Notes: generated from the letters alone by a model not told the origin. A DNA stretch of 64,000 bases from Dyadobacter frigoris (GCF_005280585.1 NZ_SZVO01000008.1:62001-126000); one strand, 5' to 3'. Positions 44,816-53,995 are shown, counted from the stretch's first letter. Translations and numbers: made by a program.

Positions 44816-45685
44816 ATGCTCAGAAAACTTCTCATTACAGTTATTTTATTACAAAGCTCGCTCTTAAAAGCTCAGCTTATTTCTGATTCCTTATTAATCG
44901 ACAAACATTACCGGGTTTTTTACTACAACAAACCACAGGCTTCACAAACCGGTGCAAGTCTTGTTTTCGCCATGCATGGTTCTGGCGGAAAGCCTCAGGA
45001 TATTGTGGAAAAGGCAGTGAAGCTGGAAACAAAAGCAATTGCTGACAATTTTATTATAGCTTATCCCGCCGGTTACAAACATTACTGGAATGAATGCCGC
45101 AAAGCATCGACGGCTGCGGCAAACGTTGAAAAGATTGATGAAGTTGCTTTCTTTTCGGGAATGATCAAGTACTTCAAAGAGAAATTTAAAATCAATGAAA
45201 AACATGTTTTTGCAACCGGTTTCTCTGGCGGTGGACATATGTCTTATTCTCTGGGGTTAACGATGACTGGGAAAATAAAAGCGATTTCTGCCATTGTTGC
45301 CAATCTTCCTACGCCTGAAAATATGGATTGTGTAGAATCAAAAATGCCGCTTGCAGTCATGATCACCAACGGTACTGCGGATCAGACTAATCCTTACAAC
45401 GGCGGAGAAGTAAAAATACCAGGGGTTTCTTTGGGCACAGTAAGAGCAACGGAGCAATCATTTCAGTATTGGGCCGCACTTGACGGTTACAAAGGAAATC
45501 CTGTAAAATCGATTGTGCAGGATGCAGATACCAGCAACGACATTACGATTGAAAAATATACTTACAAAAAGAAGGGCCAACCTGAGGTTACTTTGTTAAA
45601 AGTGATCAATGGAAAACATCAGTGGCTGACAGATATTGATGTTTTTGAAGAGTCGTGGAAATTTTTCAAAAGACAGATTGAGTAA
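44816..45685 (+). CDS. Secreted PHB-depolymerase/LpqC-like esterase
   Basis: A 289-residue alpha/beta hydrolase with a signal peptide (LLITVILLQSSLLKAQ). Landmarks are FAMHGSGGKPQD (oxyanion region), AYPAGYKHYWNECRK, the nucleophile elbow GFSGGGHMS, the Asp in GTADQTNPYNGG and a late His in GKHQWL. This pattern is that of the polyhydroxybutyrate depolymerase/feruloyl esterase family 1 (LpqC). The substrate is probably an ester on a polysaccharide or polyester; not determinable here. A strong terminator follows. Confidence 0.82.
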   Translation: MLRKLLITVILLQSSLLKAQLISDSLLIDKHYRVFYYNKPQASQTGASLVFAMHGSGGKPQDIVEKAVKLETKAIADNFIIAYPAGYKHYWNECRKASTAAANVEKIDEVAFFSGMIKYFKEKFKINEKHVFATGFSGGGHMSYSLGLTMTGKIKAISAIVANLPTPENMDCVESKMPLAVMITNGTADQTNPYNGGEVKIPGVSLGTVRATEQSFQYWAALDGYKGNPVKSIVQDADTSNDITIEKYTYKKKGQPEVTLLKVINGKHQWLTDIDVFEESWKFFKRQIE

Positions 45686-45686
45686 A

Positions 45687-45726
45687 TTTTTTGTCCGGCG
45701 GCGATGAAATGCCGCCGGACAAAAAT
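45687..45726. terminator. Bidirectional terminator between convergent genes
   Basis: GTCCGGCGGC, an 8-nt loop and GCCGCCGGAC form a 10-bp GC-rich stem flanked by a T run on the left and an A run on the right. It separates the convergent esterase and SASA genes. Confidence 0.85.
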
Positions 45727-45746
45727 AATTTTATCATAAAAAAAAT

Positions 45747-47717
45747 CTACTCAAATTTCTTCCCTTCAGTTGTTCCCGGCCATGTATCTGTCCGGAAAGG
45801 ATTTGCCGGAAAACCTTCTGAATTGTACAGATTAGCTTCCACCGGTGCATCCGACCAGGCGTAGCGAACGGAAACCGGTTTCACTCCTTTTGGATGATAA
45901 ATGATAACAGTATTTCCCGAAATTTCAGCCTTGGCGTAATAAAAAACCTTGTCCTCACCTGCAATTTCAAAGCCTTTCAGGTAGCCATATTTATCTTTCA
46001 CCATAAGGCCGCTGCCGGCAAATTTAAAACTCACTGTAGCTTTTCCATCGCTGAAAGTGACGGTGTCATACATCGGAGAACTGTATTCAATATTTTGGCT
46101 ATAATCCAGTTTTAAGGCATTGGTAGCCAGTCGGTGGCCAACATCCTGTTTGTTGGTTGGGTGGATATCTTTTGCGTTTCCAACATCAATCGTTACCGCC
46201 ATTCCGGTTTTTGACAGTTTTAAAGTCATGGTTTGCGCTTCACGAAGTTCGGCCCAATTACTTCCTTTGTTGCTGCTTTGATCACTTCCAAAACTGGAAA
46301 GTTCAACAAAATAAAACGACTCATCGCCTGGTTTTCCATTAACTGACCATTTTTTTCGCCAGTCATTAATCAACAATGGAAAACTCTCACGATATTGATA
46401 AGCTCTGCCGGCATTGGATTCTCCTTGATACCACAAAGTTCCTCGTGTTGCAAAAGGGATTAACGGCGCAATCATGCCATTGTAAATTGTGGTTCCAACA
46501 TTGTTGCTGGAATGCATATAACTGTGTGTATCAGCGAAAGAAGCCATTAAAAACCAGTCTTTTGCTATGCTTATTTTTTGCTTGCCGGTACCGATGTAAA
46601 GGTCGTCTGCAGAACCTTGCAGACCAAGTCCATACCAAGGCGATCCGATCAGATTTCCAAATTTAATTACCAGACTATTTTCTCCTGCCTTCCAGATATT
46701 TTCCGGAATTTCAATTTTTCTGACACCTTTTATAATTCCGCTGCTAACCTGTTTACCGTTAATATAAATGGCATTCTGACTGTCATTTTCTGCAAGAGCT
46801 AAAATTGTTTTTTGTGAAACGATATCAGCCGGAATAGTAATTATTCTAGCCATAAAACCATTGCCCCGAAAAGCCCAGATCCCTTTCCAGTCCCACTGAC
46901 CAATAGGATTATCTGTTTTATGCCATTTTGAAAAATCATAACCAGCTTCTGTGTATTTTGCTTCGTCAGGAGCCGACGGATTTATTTTCGGATCTTTAAA
47001 TAGTTGTGTTCTTAATTTTGCATCAATTTGTTTATCAGCTTCTTCCCAGGTTGTCGGCATGTGTTGTGCATAATCTTTTAACACCTCGCTGTTCAGCATT
47101 CCTTCCTTGCTGATCCAGCCTTCCACCTGTGAACCTCCCCAGGAAGAATGTAAAATGCCGATTGGAATGTTAAGTTTTTGATATAATTCCCGGGCAAAGA
47201 AAAAGCCGACTGCCGTGAAATTACCAACCGTTTCAGAAGAAGCAATTTCCCAGGAACCATTTTTCAGATCCTTTTGAGGAAGCATGGTTACTTCACGATC
47301 CACCGTAAAATGACGGATTTTCGGAAAGTCGGCATTCTTCTTTTCTTCGGCATAATTATCGGCTTGTTGTACTTTAAATTCCATGTTCGACTGTCCGGAG
47401 CATAACCAGACCTCGCCGATTAAAATATCCTGAACGGTCACATTTCCTGATTTCGCTGTCGCAGTCAATTGAAACGGGCCGCCAGCTTCAAGCGGCGCAA
47501 ATCTTACAATCCATTTTCCGGAAGTATCCGCTTTAGCTTTGATGGTTTCTCCGCCGAGTGTTACCGTTACATTTTCTTTTGGTTTTGCCCAGCCCCAAAC
47601 CGGAATCGGTTTTTGACGCTGAAGTACCACGTGGTCCGAAAAAAGGCGGGCCAGTTTTATTTGGGCAAAACTGCTGGTTCCTGATAGAAGAAAGAGGAAT
47701 AAGAGTATTCTTTTCAT
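45747..47717 (-). CDS. Sialate O-acetylesterase family protein (SASA)
   Basis: A 656-residue exported SGNH-type esterase. The signal peptide is RILLFLFLLSGTSSFAQ. A beta-rich N-terminal domain (about 20-105) precedes the catalytic nucleophile in CSGQSNMEF, then a galactose-binding-like insertion (about 270-380). The second half of the SGNH fold carries WYQGESNAG and the catalytic Asp-His in DIHPTNKQDVGHRL. The ending is a short beta domain (VRYAWSDAP). It removes O-acetyl groups from sugars. The frame is open to 47753, but the ATG at 47717 starts directly before the signal peptide. Confidence 0.88.
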   Translation of the reverse strand: MKRILLFLFLLSGTSSFAQIKLARLFSDHVVLQRQKPIPVWGWAKPKENVTVTLGGETIKAKADTSGKWIVRFAPLEAGGPFQLTATAKSGNVTVQDILIGEVWLCSGQSNMEFKVQQADNYAEEKKNADFPKIRHFTVDREVTMLPQKDLKNGSWEIASSETVGNFTAVGFFFARELYQKLNIPIGILHSSWGGSQVEGWISKEGMLNSEVLKDYAQHMPTTWEEADKQIDAKLRTQLFKDPKINPSAPDEAKYTEAGYDFSKWHKTDNPIGQWDWKGIWAFRGNGFMARIITIPADIVSQKTILALAENDSQNAIYINGKQVSSGIIKGVRKIEIPENIWKAGENSLVIKFGNLIGSPWYGLGLQGSADDLYIGTGKQKISIAKDWFLMASFADTHSYMHSSNNVGTTIYNGMIAPLIPFATRGTLWYQGESNAGRAYQYRESFPLLINDWRKKWSVNGKPGDESFYFVELSSFGSDQSSNKGSNWAELREAQTMTLKLSKTGMAVTIDVGNAKDIHPTNKQDVGHRLATNALKLDYSQNIEYSSPMYDTVTFSDGKATVSFKFAGSGLMVKDKYGYLKGFEIAGEDKVFYYAKAEISGNTVIIYHPKGVKPVSVRYAWSDAPVEANLYNSEGFPANPFRTDTWPGTTEGKKFE

Positions 47718-47832
47718 TGGTTTATAAAAATCTGATTGTTTTATAGAAAGCAAATCCGGTGCGTAACTTACCTAAGTTTCAAATGTCTGAAACTAAAAAT
47801 TGGATTAAATTTTTGGATCAATTTCTCAAGCA

Positions 47833-47864
47833 AAAGAAAACCTGACATTTGGATATCAGGTTTT
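47833..47864 (-). terminator. Terminator of the 2TM-domain gene
   Basis: On the minus strand AAAACCTGA...TCAGGTTTT forms a 9-bp stem with a 10-nt loop and a following TCTTTTG tail. It lies just beyond the 47883 stop. Confidence 0.65.
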
Positions 47865-47882
47865 CAGCATTCACAAGAAAAT

Positions 47883-48167
47883 CTATCTTTCGTCGCGAAT
47901 CAGTTTTTCATATTCAATCTCTGTTGATCTGCGTTCATTGGGATTTCCGTAGGCAGAAAAATAATGAGATAACAAACCAATTCCCCAGCCAAACATCGGC
48001 CAAACCGGCCATGGGTAAAGATGGTGATGACCCCAGGGTTGGATGGACATTATCGCATAGATTATCCAAAGCCCGGCATTTACCATAAAATAATTTTGCA
48101 GATGTCTTTTAAATCCGGCTCTTTTTTTAGCTTTTCTCCAAAGGAATTCGTTGCGTGAAGTTTCCAT
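47883..48167 (-). CDS. 2TM domain-containing protein
   Basis: A 94-residue protein of the 2TM family (PF13239-like). It begins with the charged segment RNEFLWRKAKKRAGFKRHLQNYF, followed by two membrane helices (VNAGLWIIYAIMSI and VWPMFGWGIGLLSHYF) separated by a His/Trp-rich turn. The C-terminal tail is charged. Such segments also occur at the N-terminus of LytTR-type regulators in Bacteroidota; here the domain stands alone. The function is unknown. Confidence 0.82.
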   Translation of the reverse strand: METSRNEFLWRKAKKRAGFKRHLQNYFMVNAGLWIIYAIMSIQPWGHHHLYPWPVWPMFGWGIGLLSHYFSAYGNPNERRSTEIEYEKLIRDER

Positions 48168-48368
48168 TTTTCTATGAGGTTTTGATGTTTTATACTGATT
48201 GATCAGATTCCGTTTTCTTTGATTGATATAAAAGTAAGGTGCGCGCTGAACTCCGTTCCTGCGATTTTGATGAAGTTCATAATTTTCCTGATAGATCGTC
48301 AGAAAGTTAGAATGAGGCGTTTTTAGATGTTTTCTGATTTTATTTGAAGAGAAAATTTATAACTCTAA

Positions 48369-48388
48369 ATGTCTCATTTTTGAGAAAA
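48369..48388. promoter_or_regulatory. Operator-like palindrome upstream of tetR-type gene
   Basis: ATGTCTC, 6 nt, then GAGAAAA: a 7-6-7 imperfect inverted repeat 32 bp before the regulator ATG at 48421. Its left half and spacer (ATGTCTCATTTT) are identical to the reverse complement of the site at 48992-49011, which suggests autoregulation by the TetR-family protein. Confidence 0.6.
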
Positions 48389-48420
48389 AAGTCATATTAT
48401 TGTAAAATGAAAATACTGCA

Positions 48421-48975
48421 ATGAAAAATACCCGCCAAAAAATTACTGACGCTGCTATTGAGATTTTCAACGAAGATCTATCTGCTCCTTTGGAAGCTGT
48501 TGCGGAAAAAGCAGAAGTTACAAGAAGGACATTACACCGTTATTTTACCGATCGGCAGGATCTGCTTCTGGCTTGTCAGGAGGCTATGCAGGAAAGTTGT
48601 AAAAAAGCCATTGGTGATGTTTATACAAGTTATTCAGATCCATTAGAGCGATTTGAAAATATGCTTTATGCTGCAATTGATTGCGGCGTAAAATTCTCTT
48701 TTCTGCACAGAATGCATAATAACGACCATCATCAGCACACTACCAAAAACGAAAATTGTAATAATTATGATGTTACGTTCAACAAGTTTAAAAGCACGGT
48801 TGCGGAGCTTCAAAGAAAGGAATTGATCACCAAAGAATTATCGGCGGAATGGATTGAAATGCTTTGTGCCGGAATCGTTACAGCGGCAATTAATTCAGAA
48901 AAATCGGGAAACGTGGCGAAGATTAATATCAAAAAATTTGCCTGGTATTCTTTGAGCAAGGGGATTTTAGTGTAA
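48421..48975 (+). CDS. TetR/AcrR-family transcriptional regulator
   Basis: A 184-residue repressor-type protein. The N-terminal helix-turn-helix covers residues 5-50 (ITDAAIEIFNEDLSAPLEAV, then EKAEVTRRTLHRYFTDRQDL). The C-terminal ligand-binding region is all-helical and unusual in its His/Asn-rich segment around residues 100-122 (HRMHNNDHHQHTTKNENCNN), which might bind a metal or simply be a loop. It lies 76 bp upstream of the thioredoxin-reductase-like gene and shares an operator-like palindrome with it. Confidence 0.88.
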   Translation: MKNTRQKITDAAIEIFNEDLSAPLEAVAEKAEVTRRTLHRYFTDRQDLLLACQEAMQESCKKAIGDVYTSYSDPLERFENMLYAAIDCGVKFSFLHRMHNNDHHQHTTKNENCNNYDVTFNKFKSTVAELQRKELITKELSAEWIEMLCAGIVTAAINSEKSGNVAKINIKKFAWYSLSKGILV

Positions 48976-48991
48976 AAAAATTTGCGTCTTG

Positions 48992-49011
48992 ATGTCTCTA
49001 AAATGAGACAT
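48992..49011. promoter_or_regulatory. Perfect 7-6-7 palindrome upstream of the flavoprotein gene
   Basis: ATGTCTC, TAAAAT, GAGACAT is an exact inverted repeat placed 40 bp before the ATG at 49052 and 16 bp after the regulator stop. It matches the site in front of the TetR-family gene, so it is the best candidate operator in the window. Confidence 0.7.
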
Positions 49012-49051
49012 AACGTAATAAATATTGACAAAATTAAAAAAAAATAATAAA

Positions 49052-49951
49052 ATGGAAAAAAAAGATTTTGAAGTGATCATTATTGGAGGAAGTTTCGCCG
49101 GATTATCCGCGGCAATGGCTTTGGGGCGGGCTATCAGAAATGTGCTGATTATTGATGCCGGCAAACCGTGTAACAGACAAACGCCGCATTCGCATAATTT
49201 CCTGACACAGGACGGAGCGACACCGGCCGAAATTTCGGCAATTGCAAAAAGTCAGGTTCTTGCTTATCCGACGGTACAGTTTGAAAATGATATTGTCATT
49301 GATGTTTCGGGAACAAACAATAATTTCATTGTGAAAACTGTGGAGGGTAAAGTGCATACAACCCGAAAAATTCTTTTCTCAACGGGAGTTAAAGACATAT
49401 TGCCCGAAATTCCTGGTTTTTCGGAAAGTTGGGGGATTTCTGTAATCCATTGTCCCTACTGCCACGGTTACGAATACAAAGGACAAAATACGGGCATTTT
49501 AACAAACGATGTTATGGCTATTGATTTTGTCAAACTGATCGGTAACTGGACTCAGAAACTGACATTATTTACAAATGGGAAGGCAGTTTTTGACAGAAAA
49601 ATATTTGATAAAATTTCAATTCCAGGATTTCAAATCGTGGAAAAGGAAGTGGCTGAACTGATTCATGAAAGCGGTTACCTGAAAGAAATTGTATTTAAGG
49701 ATGGATCTGCTCAGGAAATTGATGCCTTGTATGCGCGTGTTCCTTTTGTTCAACATACCGATATTCCGGTAAAGCTGGGATGTGAATTAAATGAAATTGG
49801 CCATATAAAGGTTGATGAATTTGGCAAAACCGGGATTTCAGGGATTTATGCGGCGGGAGATAATACTTCAAGGTTAAGATCTGTGTCGTCGGCTGTGGCG
49901 GCAGGCTCGGTGGCTGGTGCATTTTTAAATCATGATATGATTAGCGAATAA
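49052..49951 (+). CDS. NAD(P)/FAD-dependent oxidoreductase, thioredoxin reductase-like
   Basis: A 299-residue flavoprotein of the TrxR-like pyridine nucleotide-disulphide oxidoreductase group. The FAD site reads IIGGSFAGLSAAMALG near residues 9-24, the redox-type pair is CPYC in VIHCPYCHGYEYKG at about residues 137-140, and the second FAD segment is GISGIYAAGDNTS near the C-terminus. The NADPH-binding glycine motif is poor (NTGILTNDVMAIDF), as in ferredoxin- or other-donor-type TrxR homologues, so it may not be a standard thioredoxin reductase. TetR-controlled members often act in redox stress or drug response. The start at 49052 follows an A-rich leader; the upstream TTG at 49025 is not credible. 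Confidence 0.83.
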   Translation: MEKKDFEVIIIGGSFAGLSAAMALGRAIRNVLIIDAGKPCNRQTPHSHNFLTQDGATPAEISAIAKSQVLAYPTVQFENDIVIDVSGTNNNFIVKTVEGKVHTTRKILFSTGVKDILPEIPGFSESWGISVIHCPYCHGYEYKGQNTGILTNDVMAIDFVKLIGNWTQKLTLFTNGKAVFDRKIFDKISIPGFQIVEKEVAELIHESGYLKEIVFKDGSAQEIDALYARVPFVQHTDIPVKLGCELNEIGHIKVDEFGKTGISGIYAAGDNTSRLRSVSSAVAAGSVAGAFLNHDMISE

Positions 49952-50401
49952 TGCTGCTTCGACAACGGTAATTTTAAATAATTGTGACTTATTTTAATAA
50001 ATAAAAAAAGCTGAGATTCTGATTTCTGTTTGAATTTGCTGACGCTGATATTGAGCAAATTATATAAACGATTTTAAAAACATAATTAAGGATTAACACC
50101 AAACCTCTGACCTGCTGAATTATAATTATTTAGGATTTTTGTAGGGACCAAGGTTTAACTCCATGTTATATATTGAAATATACTTTCGCGAGAAGATTAA
50201 TAGCTTTCTTATTAAACAAAAAAAGACTTTTTGAACTTGTAAATCTATCTGAGCAGGTTAGTACAGGATAGTACGGTCAATTATTTTAGGAATTTTTGGA
50301 TATTAATTTCCTCTTTTTAAAGAGTATGATCGATAATATATGTCTTGTTAGAAAAGAGTTATAAGGGTATTTAATTATTCAAAAGTCTAAAAACGTACAA
50401 A
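49952..50401. other. AT-rich intergenic region before the sugar locus
   Basis: This 450-bp gap has no ORF or strong hairpin. It separates the TetR-flavoprotein pair from the first gene of the sugar cluster and should contain the cluster's main promoter, but no convincing TTTG/TAnnTTTG pair is visible. Confidence 0.3.
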
Positions 50402-51181
50402 ATGCTGTTCAAAATGAGATCGAAATTAAGATTCGCCGCCGTAGGGGCAGCCCTGGTGGCCGCCCAATTCCTCGCCATTCAAAACCAGGCAATCGCCCAA
50501 AAAAAGGAAAAAGGATTCGTTCAGATTTTTGATGGTAAGACTTTAAAAGGCTGGGAAGGCGATACCAAGTACTGGCGCGTTGAAAATGGGAATCTGGTTG
50601 GTGAAATCACACCTGAAACACTTTTGAAAACAAACTCTTTTATTATCTGGAAAAATGGAGAACCAGGCGATTTTGAATTAAAAGGATCATTCAAAATAAC
50701 TGAAAAAGGTAATTCCGGGATCAACTACCGCAGCGAACAGCTAACGGACGTGCCTAACGCACTAAAAGGATATCAGGCTGATATTGATGGGGCCAATCGT
50801 TACACCGGACAAAACTACGAAGAAAGAAAACGGACCACACTGGCTTACAGAGGAGAAGTTGTGACTGTTAACGCGCCAACTGATAAATCTGATGAGGCCT
50901 TTAAAGCAAATTTGAAAAATAATGCATGGCTTGGAAGAACTGTAACAGGTTCACTGGGAACTTCGGATGAATTAAAGACCAAAATCAAAAGTGAAGATTG
51001 GAACGAATTTCATCTGGTTGTGAAAGGAAACCGTTTGCAGCATTACATCAATGGCGTATTGATGAGCGATGTTACGGATAATGACACAGTAAACGGGAAA
51101 TCAAAAGGCCTTTTAGGTGTACAGGTTCATGTTGGACCGCCGATGAAAGTTGAATACAAAGATATCCGTATTAAACAATAA
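50402..51181 (+). CDS. DUF1080 (3-keto-disaccharide hydrolase-like) secreted protein
   Basis: A 259-residue exported protein. The N-terminal signal is LRFAAVGAALVAAQFLAIQ with cleavage after AIAQ. The DUF1080 concanavalin-like beta-sandwich runs from about residue 38 (FVQIFDGKTLKGWEGD) to the end (VGPPMKVEYKDIRIKQ), with GNSGINYRSEQ and EDWNEFHLVVKGNRLQHYIN as typical internal motifs. DUF1080 proteins have been linked to hydrolysis or hydration of 3-keto-glycosides. It is the first gene of the sugar locus, 65 bp before the epimerase-like TIM barrel. Confidence 0.88.
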   Translation: MLFKMRSKLRFAAVGAALVAAQFLAIQNQAIAQKKEKGFVQIFDGKTLKGWEGDTKYWRVENGNLVGEITPETLLKTNSFIIWKNGEPGDFELKGSFKITEKGNSGINYRSEQLTDVPNALKGYQADIDGANRYTGQNYEERKRTTLAYRGEVVTVNAPTDKSDEAFKANLKNNAWLGRTVTGSLGTSDELKTKIKSEDWNEFHLVVKGNRLQHYINGVLMSDVTDNDTVNGKSKGLLGVQVHVGPPMKVEYKDIRIKQ

Positions 51182-51212
51182 CGGTTTTGATCTGAAACGA
51201 CTGGCAGCATAA

Positions 51213-51241
51213 TTGCTAACCGCTAATTGCCAATAGCTATT
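51213..51241. repeat. Short intergenic repeat, GCTAAyCGCTAA family
   Basis: The gap before the epimerase gene contains TTGCTAACCGCTAATTGCC followed by AATAGCTAT. Related strings recur in other gaps of the sugar locus at 52214-52242, 53073-53115, 53158-53172, 56393-56420 and 56476-56493, in both orientations. Confidence 0.5.
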
Positions 51242-51246
51242 TGATT

Positions 51247-52098
51247 ATGAATAAAATAGGATTTAATGTGCTTGCCTGGACGGCAGCTGTGTCGGACGAT
51301 TTATTTCCCATCATTGACAGGTTAAAGAATATCGGTTACGACGGTGCAGAGTTTTATCTTGGTTCGCAGGATACGGCTGCATACAAAAGAATGGGCGATT
51401 ATACCCGCGATCTAGGCCTGGAAACTACCGCGGTAATGACCATGGGCAAGGACGATAATCCTATCAGCGATTCTGTTGAAATTCGTCAGAAAGCGCTCGA
51501 TAAAATTAAGTGGGGTGTTGACCGGGCACATGAGTTAAATGCAAAAATTATTTGTGGCCCCTTCCATTCTGCACATACCGTTTTTGTTAACCGTCCGCCT
51601 CTTGATCAGGAATATGCGCTGGCAGGAGAAGTATTGAATGTGGCAGCTGAATACGCCGCTCAGGCGAATATTGTTTTTGCTCTGGAAGCTCTGAACCGTT
51701 TCGAATGTTACCTGTGCAATACCATGGAGCAGTTACTAAAACTTGTAAAAGCAGCCGATCATCCGAATGTGAGAGCGATGTTTGATACGCATCATTCCAA
51801 TATTGAAGAGAAAAGTTACGCCTCTGCACTTGATACTATAGCCCCGGTTTTAGCCCATGTGCATATCAGCGAAAACGACCGTGGAACGCCAGGTGAAGGA
51901 CAGGTTTTGTGGGATAATGCATTCTCGTCATTAGCCAAAATAAAGTATAAGGGCTGGCTTACGATTGAAGCTTTTTCAAGAAACGATCCTGATTTTGCCA
52001 ATGCCATTGGTGTATGGAGAGAATTTTCAGATCCATGGGACATTGCCGAAAAAGGATACCGTTTCATAAGAGAAATGAGCCTCAAACATAATTTATAA
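51247..52098 (+). CDS. Sugar epimerase/isomerase TIM barrel (D-tagatose/D-psicose 3-epimerase-like)
   Basis: A 283-residue xylose-isomerase-like TIM barrel. The metal and catalytic ligands typical of ketose 3-epimerases appear in order: Glu in FALEALNRFECY, Asp-His in MFDTHHSNIEE, His in HVHISENDRGTPGEGQ and Glu in LTIEAFS. The ENDRGTPG segment is especially characteristic of the DTE/DPE family. It is cytoplasmic. It probably epimerises or isomerises a free keto-sugar produced in the locus. The ATG at 51247 is preferred to a TTG 6 nt upstream. Confidence 0.85.
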   Translation: MNKIGFNVLAWTAAVSDDLFPIIDRLKNIGYDGAEFYLGSQDTAAYKRMGDYTRDLGLETTAVMTMGKDDNPISDSVEIRQKALDKIKWGVDRAHELNAKIICGPFHSAHTVFVNRPPLDQEYALAGEVLNVAAEYAAQANIVFALEALNRFECYLCNTMEQLLKLVKAADHPNVRAMFDTHHSNIEEKSYASALDTIAPVLAHVHISENDRGTPGEGQVLWDNAFSSLAKIKYKGWLTIEAFSRNDPDFANAIGVWREFSDPWDIAEKGYRFIREMSLKHNL

Positions 52099-52110
52099 TC
52101 CAGAAACTTA

Positions 52111-52155
52111 AAGTCCAACGGACTTATATATTTTAGCCCGGGGCATCGCCCCGGG
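52111..52155. repeat. Solitary REP-like palindrome pair
   Basis: Two neighbouring palindromes, AAGTCC-aac-GGACTT (52111-52124) and CCCGGGGCATCGCCCCGGG (52137-52155), lie in the 150-bp gap between two TIM-barrel genes. The second is nearly identical to the outer hairpin of the REP module right of the transposase (59530-59551), so it is a dispersed copy of the same family. Confidence 0.75.
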
Positions 52156-52248
52156 ATTTCGTGAATTATCCAGAGCCGATAGCGAATTGTCAATTGCCAG
52201 GAATCAATTTTTATTTGCTAAAAGCTAATACCTAACCGCAAAAAATAA

Positions 52249-53076
52249 ATGTCACAAAAACTTCCATTTCGTTTCGGTTCCGAAGTTTATACATGGTTTA
52301 TGAGTAATAACGGCCAAACGCATCAGGGCCGTTTGGGTCATATGATTGAAGTGATTGCAAAAGCAGGTTTTAGTGGCATTCAACCCATTTTTACCTGGAT
52401 GGGCGATTTGATCGATCCGTCACTTTTGGAAGCGAAATTAAAAGAACAGGGAATAGAATTGGCTGCGCTCGCGCTGGCTCTTGACTGGAATGAGGCCGAA
52501 GAAACAGAGCGTGAAAGAGAAGTGGCCGACCATGCGATCAGCGTTTTGCAAAAGTTTCCGGGAGCAATTTTAAATACAGTTCAAATACCAACAGGGCGTC
52601 ATAATCTGGCAGAACGTCAGAAAAATCTGGTGAATATTGTAAACCGTGTTTCGGCCAGAGCTGCTGAAAAAGGTGTTCCATGCAGTTATCACCCAAATTC
52701 ACCGCATAGCTCCATTATTCGTACCGCAGAAGATTACAAAATTGTTCTGGAATCCTTGGATTCAACCGTGACTGGCTGGACGCCGGATGTTGGGCATATC
52801 ATCAATGGTGGTATGGATCCTTTGGAGAAAATGAAAGAATATCAGTCACTGATCAACCATGTTCATTTCAAAGACTGGGATGGAAATCCTGAGTTTGCAC
52901 TGATGGGCAAAGGAAAAGTTGATCTTTTGAGCGTAACACAATGGTTAAAAGATATCGATTATAAAGGCTGGATTATCTGTGAAGACGAAGGTTCTGAAGC
53001 ACTGGAAGATCCTGATTTCGTAACGTTACATGACGGGAAATGGATTCAGGAAGATTTAATACCGAAACTTATTTAG
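52249..53076 (+). CDS. Sugar phosphate isomerase/epimerase family TIM barrel
   Basis: A 275-residue AP-endonuclease-2/xylose-isomerase-like barrel, closer to the IolE/inosose dehydratase-like branch. Recognisable ligand segments are CSYHPNSPHSS, GWTPDVGHIINGG, HVHFKDWDGNP and WIICEDEGSE. It is cytoplasmic with no signal peptide. In 3-keto-glycoside pathways this family supplies lyases and isomerases; the precise substrate cannot be read here. It is the second of three related barrels in the locus. Confidence 0.82.
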   Translation: MSQKLPFRFGSEVYTWFMSNNGQTHQGRLGHMIEVIAKAGFSGIQPIFTWMGDLIDPSLLEAKLKEQGIELAALALALDWNEAEETEREREVADHAISVLQKFPGAILNTVQIPTGRHNLAERQKNLVNIVNRVSARAAEKGVPCSYHPNSPHSSIIRTAEDYKIVLESLDSTVTGWTPDVGHIINGGMDPLEKMKEYQSLINHVHFKDWDGNPEFALMGKGKVDLLSVTQWLKDIDYKGWIICEDEGSEALEDPDFVTLHDGKWIQEDLIPKLI

Positions 53077-53176
53077 CGGTTGGCTTTTAGCGATAAGCAT
53101 TTAGTTATCGCTCGATAATATATCTGACAAAAACTCAAATAATTTCGACTTAGAAACAGCCAATCGCTAACACTCC

Positions 53177-53995
53177 ATGCCTTTAATAAAAACCAACGGA
53201 ATACAACTTCATTACGAAGAGCGGGGTTCGGGAATATCTCCGGATGAAACGCCTTTGTTGCTGATTATGGGCATTACAGCGCCCGGTTCGGTTTGGAATG
53301 TTCATTTGGCGGATTGGCAATATTATTTCAGATGTATCATTGGAGATAATCGTGGTGTCGGACTTTCTGACAAACCTTCTGGTCCTTATTCATCTGAGCA
53401 AATGGCAGATGATTATGCCGGTTTGCTGGATGCGATTCAGGTTGAAAAAGTAAGAGTTGTTGGTTGTTCAATGGGAAGTACTATCGCGCAGCAGTTGGCG
53501 ATTCGTCATCCTGATAAAGTACAATCGTTGGTATTGATGTGTCCATGGGCGCGCTGCGACAATTATGCAAAATCATTGTTTCAGCACATCATGAATTGTA
53601 AAGCGCGTTTCCGGCCGGAGGAATTTAGTTTGTATATCCAGTTGCTTATTTTTTCAAAATCAACCTGGGACAATTCTGAAAAATATGAAGAACTGGGAAT
53701 CGGGCGAAAACAGGATAGCGTAAACCCATTTCCCCAGCCACTTCACGGGCTGGAAGGACAGGCCGCCGCTTGCATAAATCATAATGCATTGGCTGATTTG
53801 GGGAAAATTGAAAAACCAACATTGGTCATAGGAGGGCGGCAGGACATTTTTACGCCGGTATGGATGGCTCAGGAAGTTGCAAACGGAATTCCTGAATCGG
53901 AACTTTTTCTGTACGAAAATCTTGGTCACGCGTTTCATTTTGAGAATACTGCCGACTTTAATCCAAGGGTAAGAAATTGGTTATTGGACAACTAA
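53177..53995 (+). CDS. Alpha/beta hydrolase
   Basis: A 272-residue alpha/beta-hydrolase fold protein without signal peptide. Motifs are LLLIMGITAPGSVW (oxyanion region), DNRGVGLSDKP, the nucleophile elbow GCSMGST, the catalytic Asp in GGRQDIFTP and the His in NLGHAFHFE. It resembles 3-oxoadipate enol-lactonase-type hydrolases, so a lactonase or esterase step on an oxidised sugar would be in keeping with its surroundings; this is inference. Confidence 0.82.
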   Translation: MPLIKTNGIQLHYEERGSGISPDETPLLLIMGITAPGSVWNVHLADWQYYFRCIIGDNRGVGLSDKPSGPYSSEQMADDYAGLLDAIQVEKVRVVGCSMGSTIAQQLAIRHPDKVQSLVLMCPWARCDNYAKSLFQHIMNCKARFRPEEFSLYIQLLIFSKSTWDNSEKYEELGIGRKQDSVNPFPQPLHGLEGQAAACINHNALADLGKIEKPTLVIGGRQDIFTPVWMAQEVANGIPESELFLYENLGHAFHFENTADFNPRVRNWLLDN

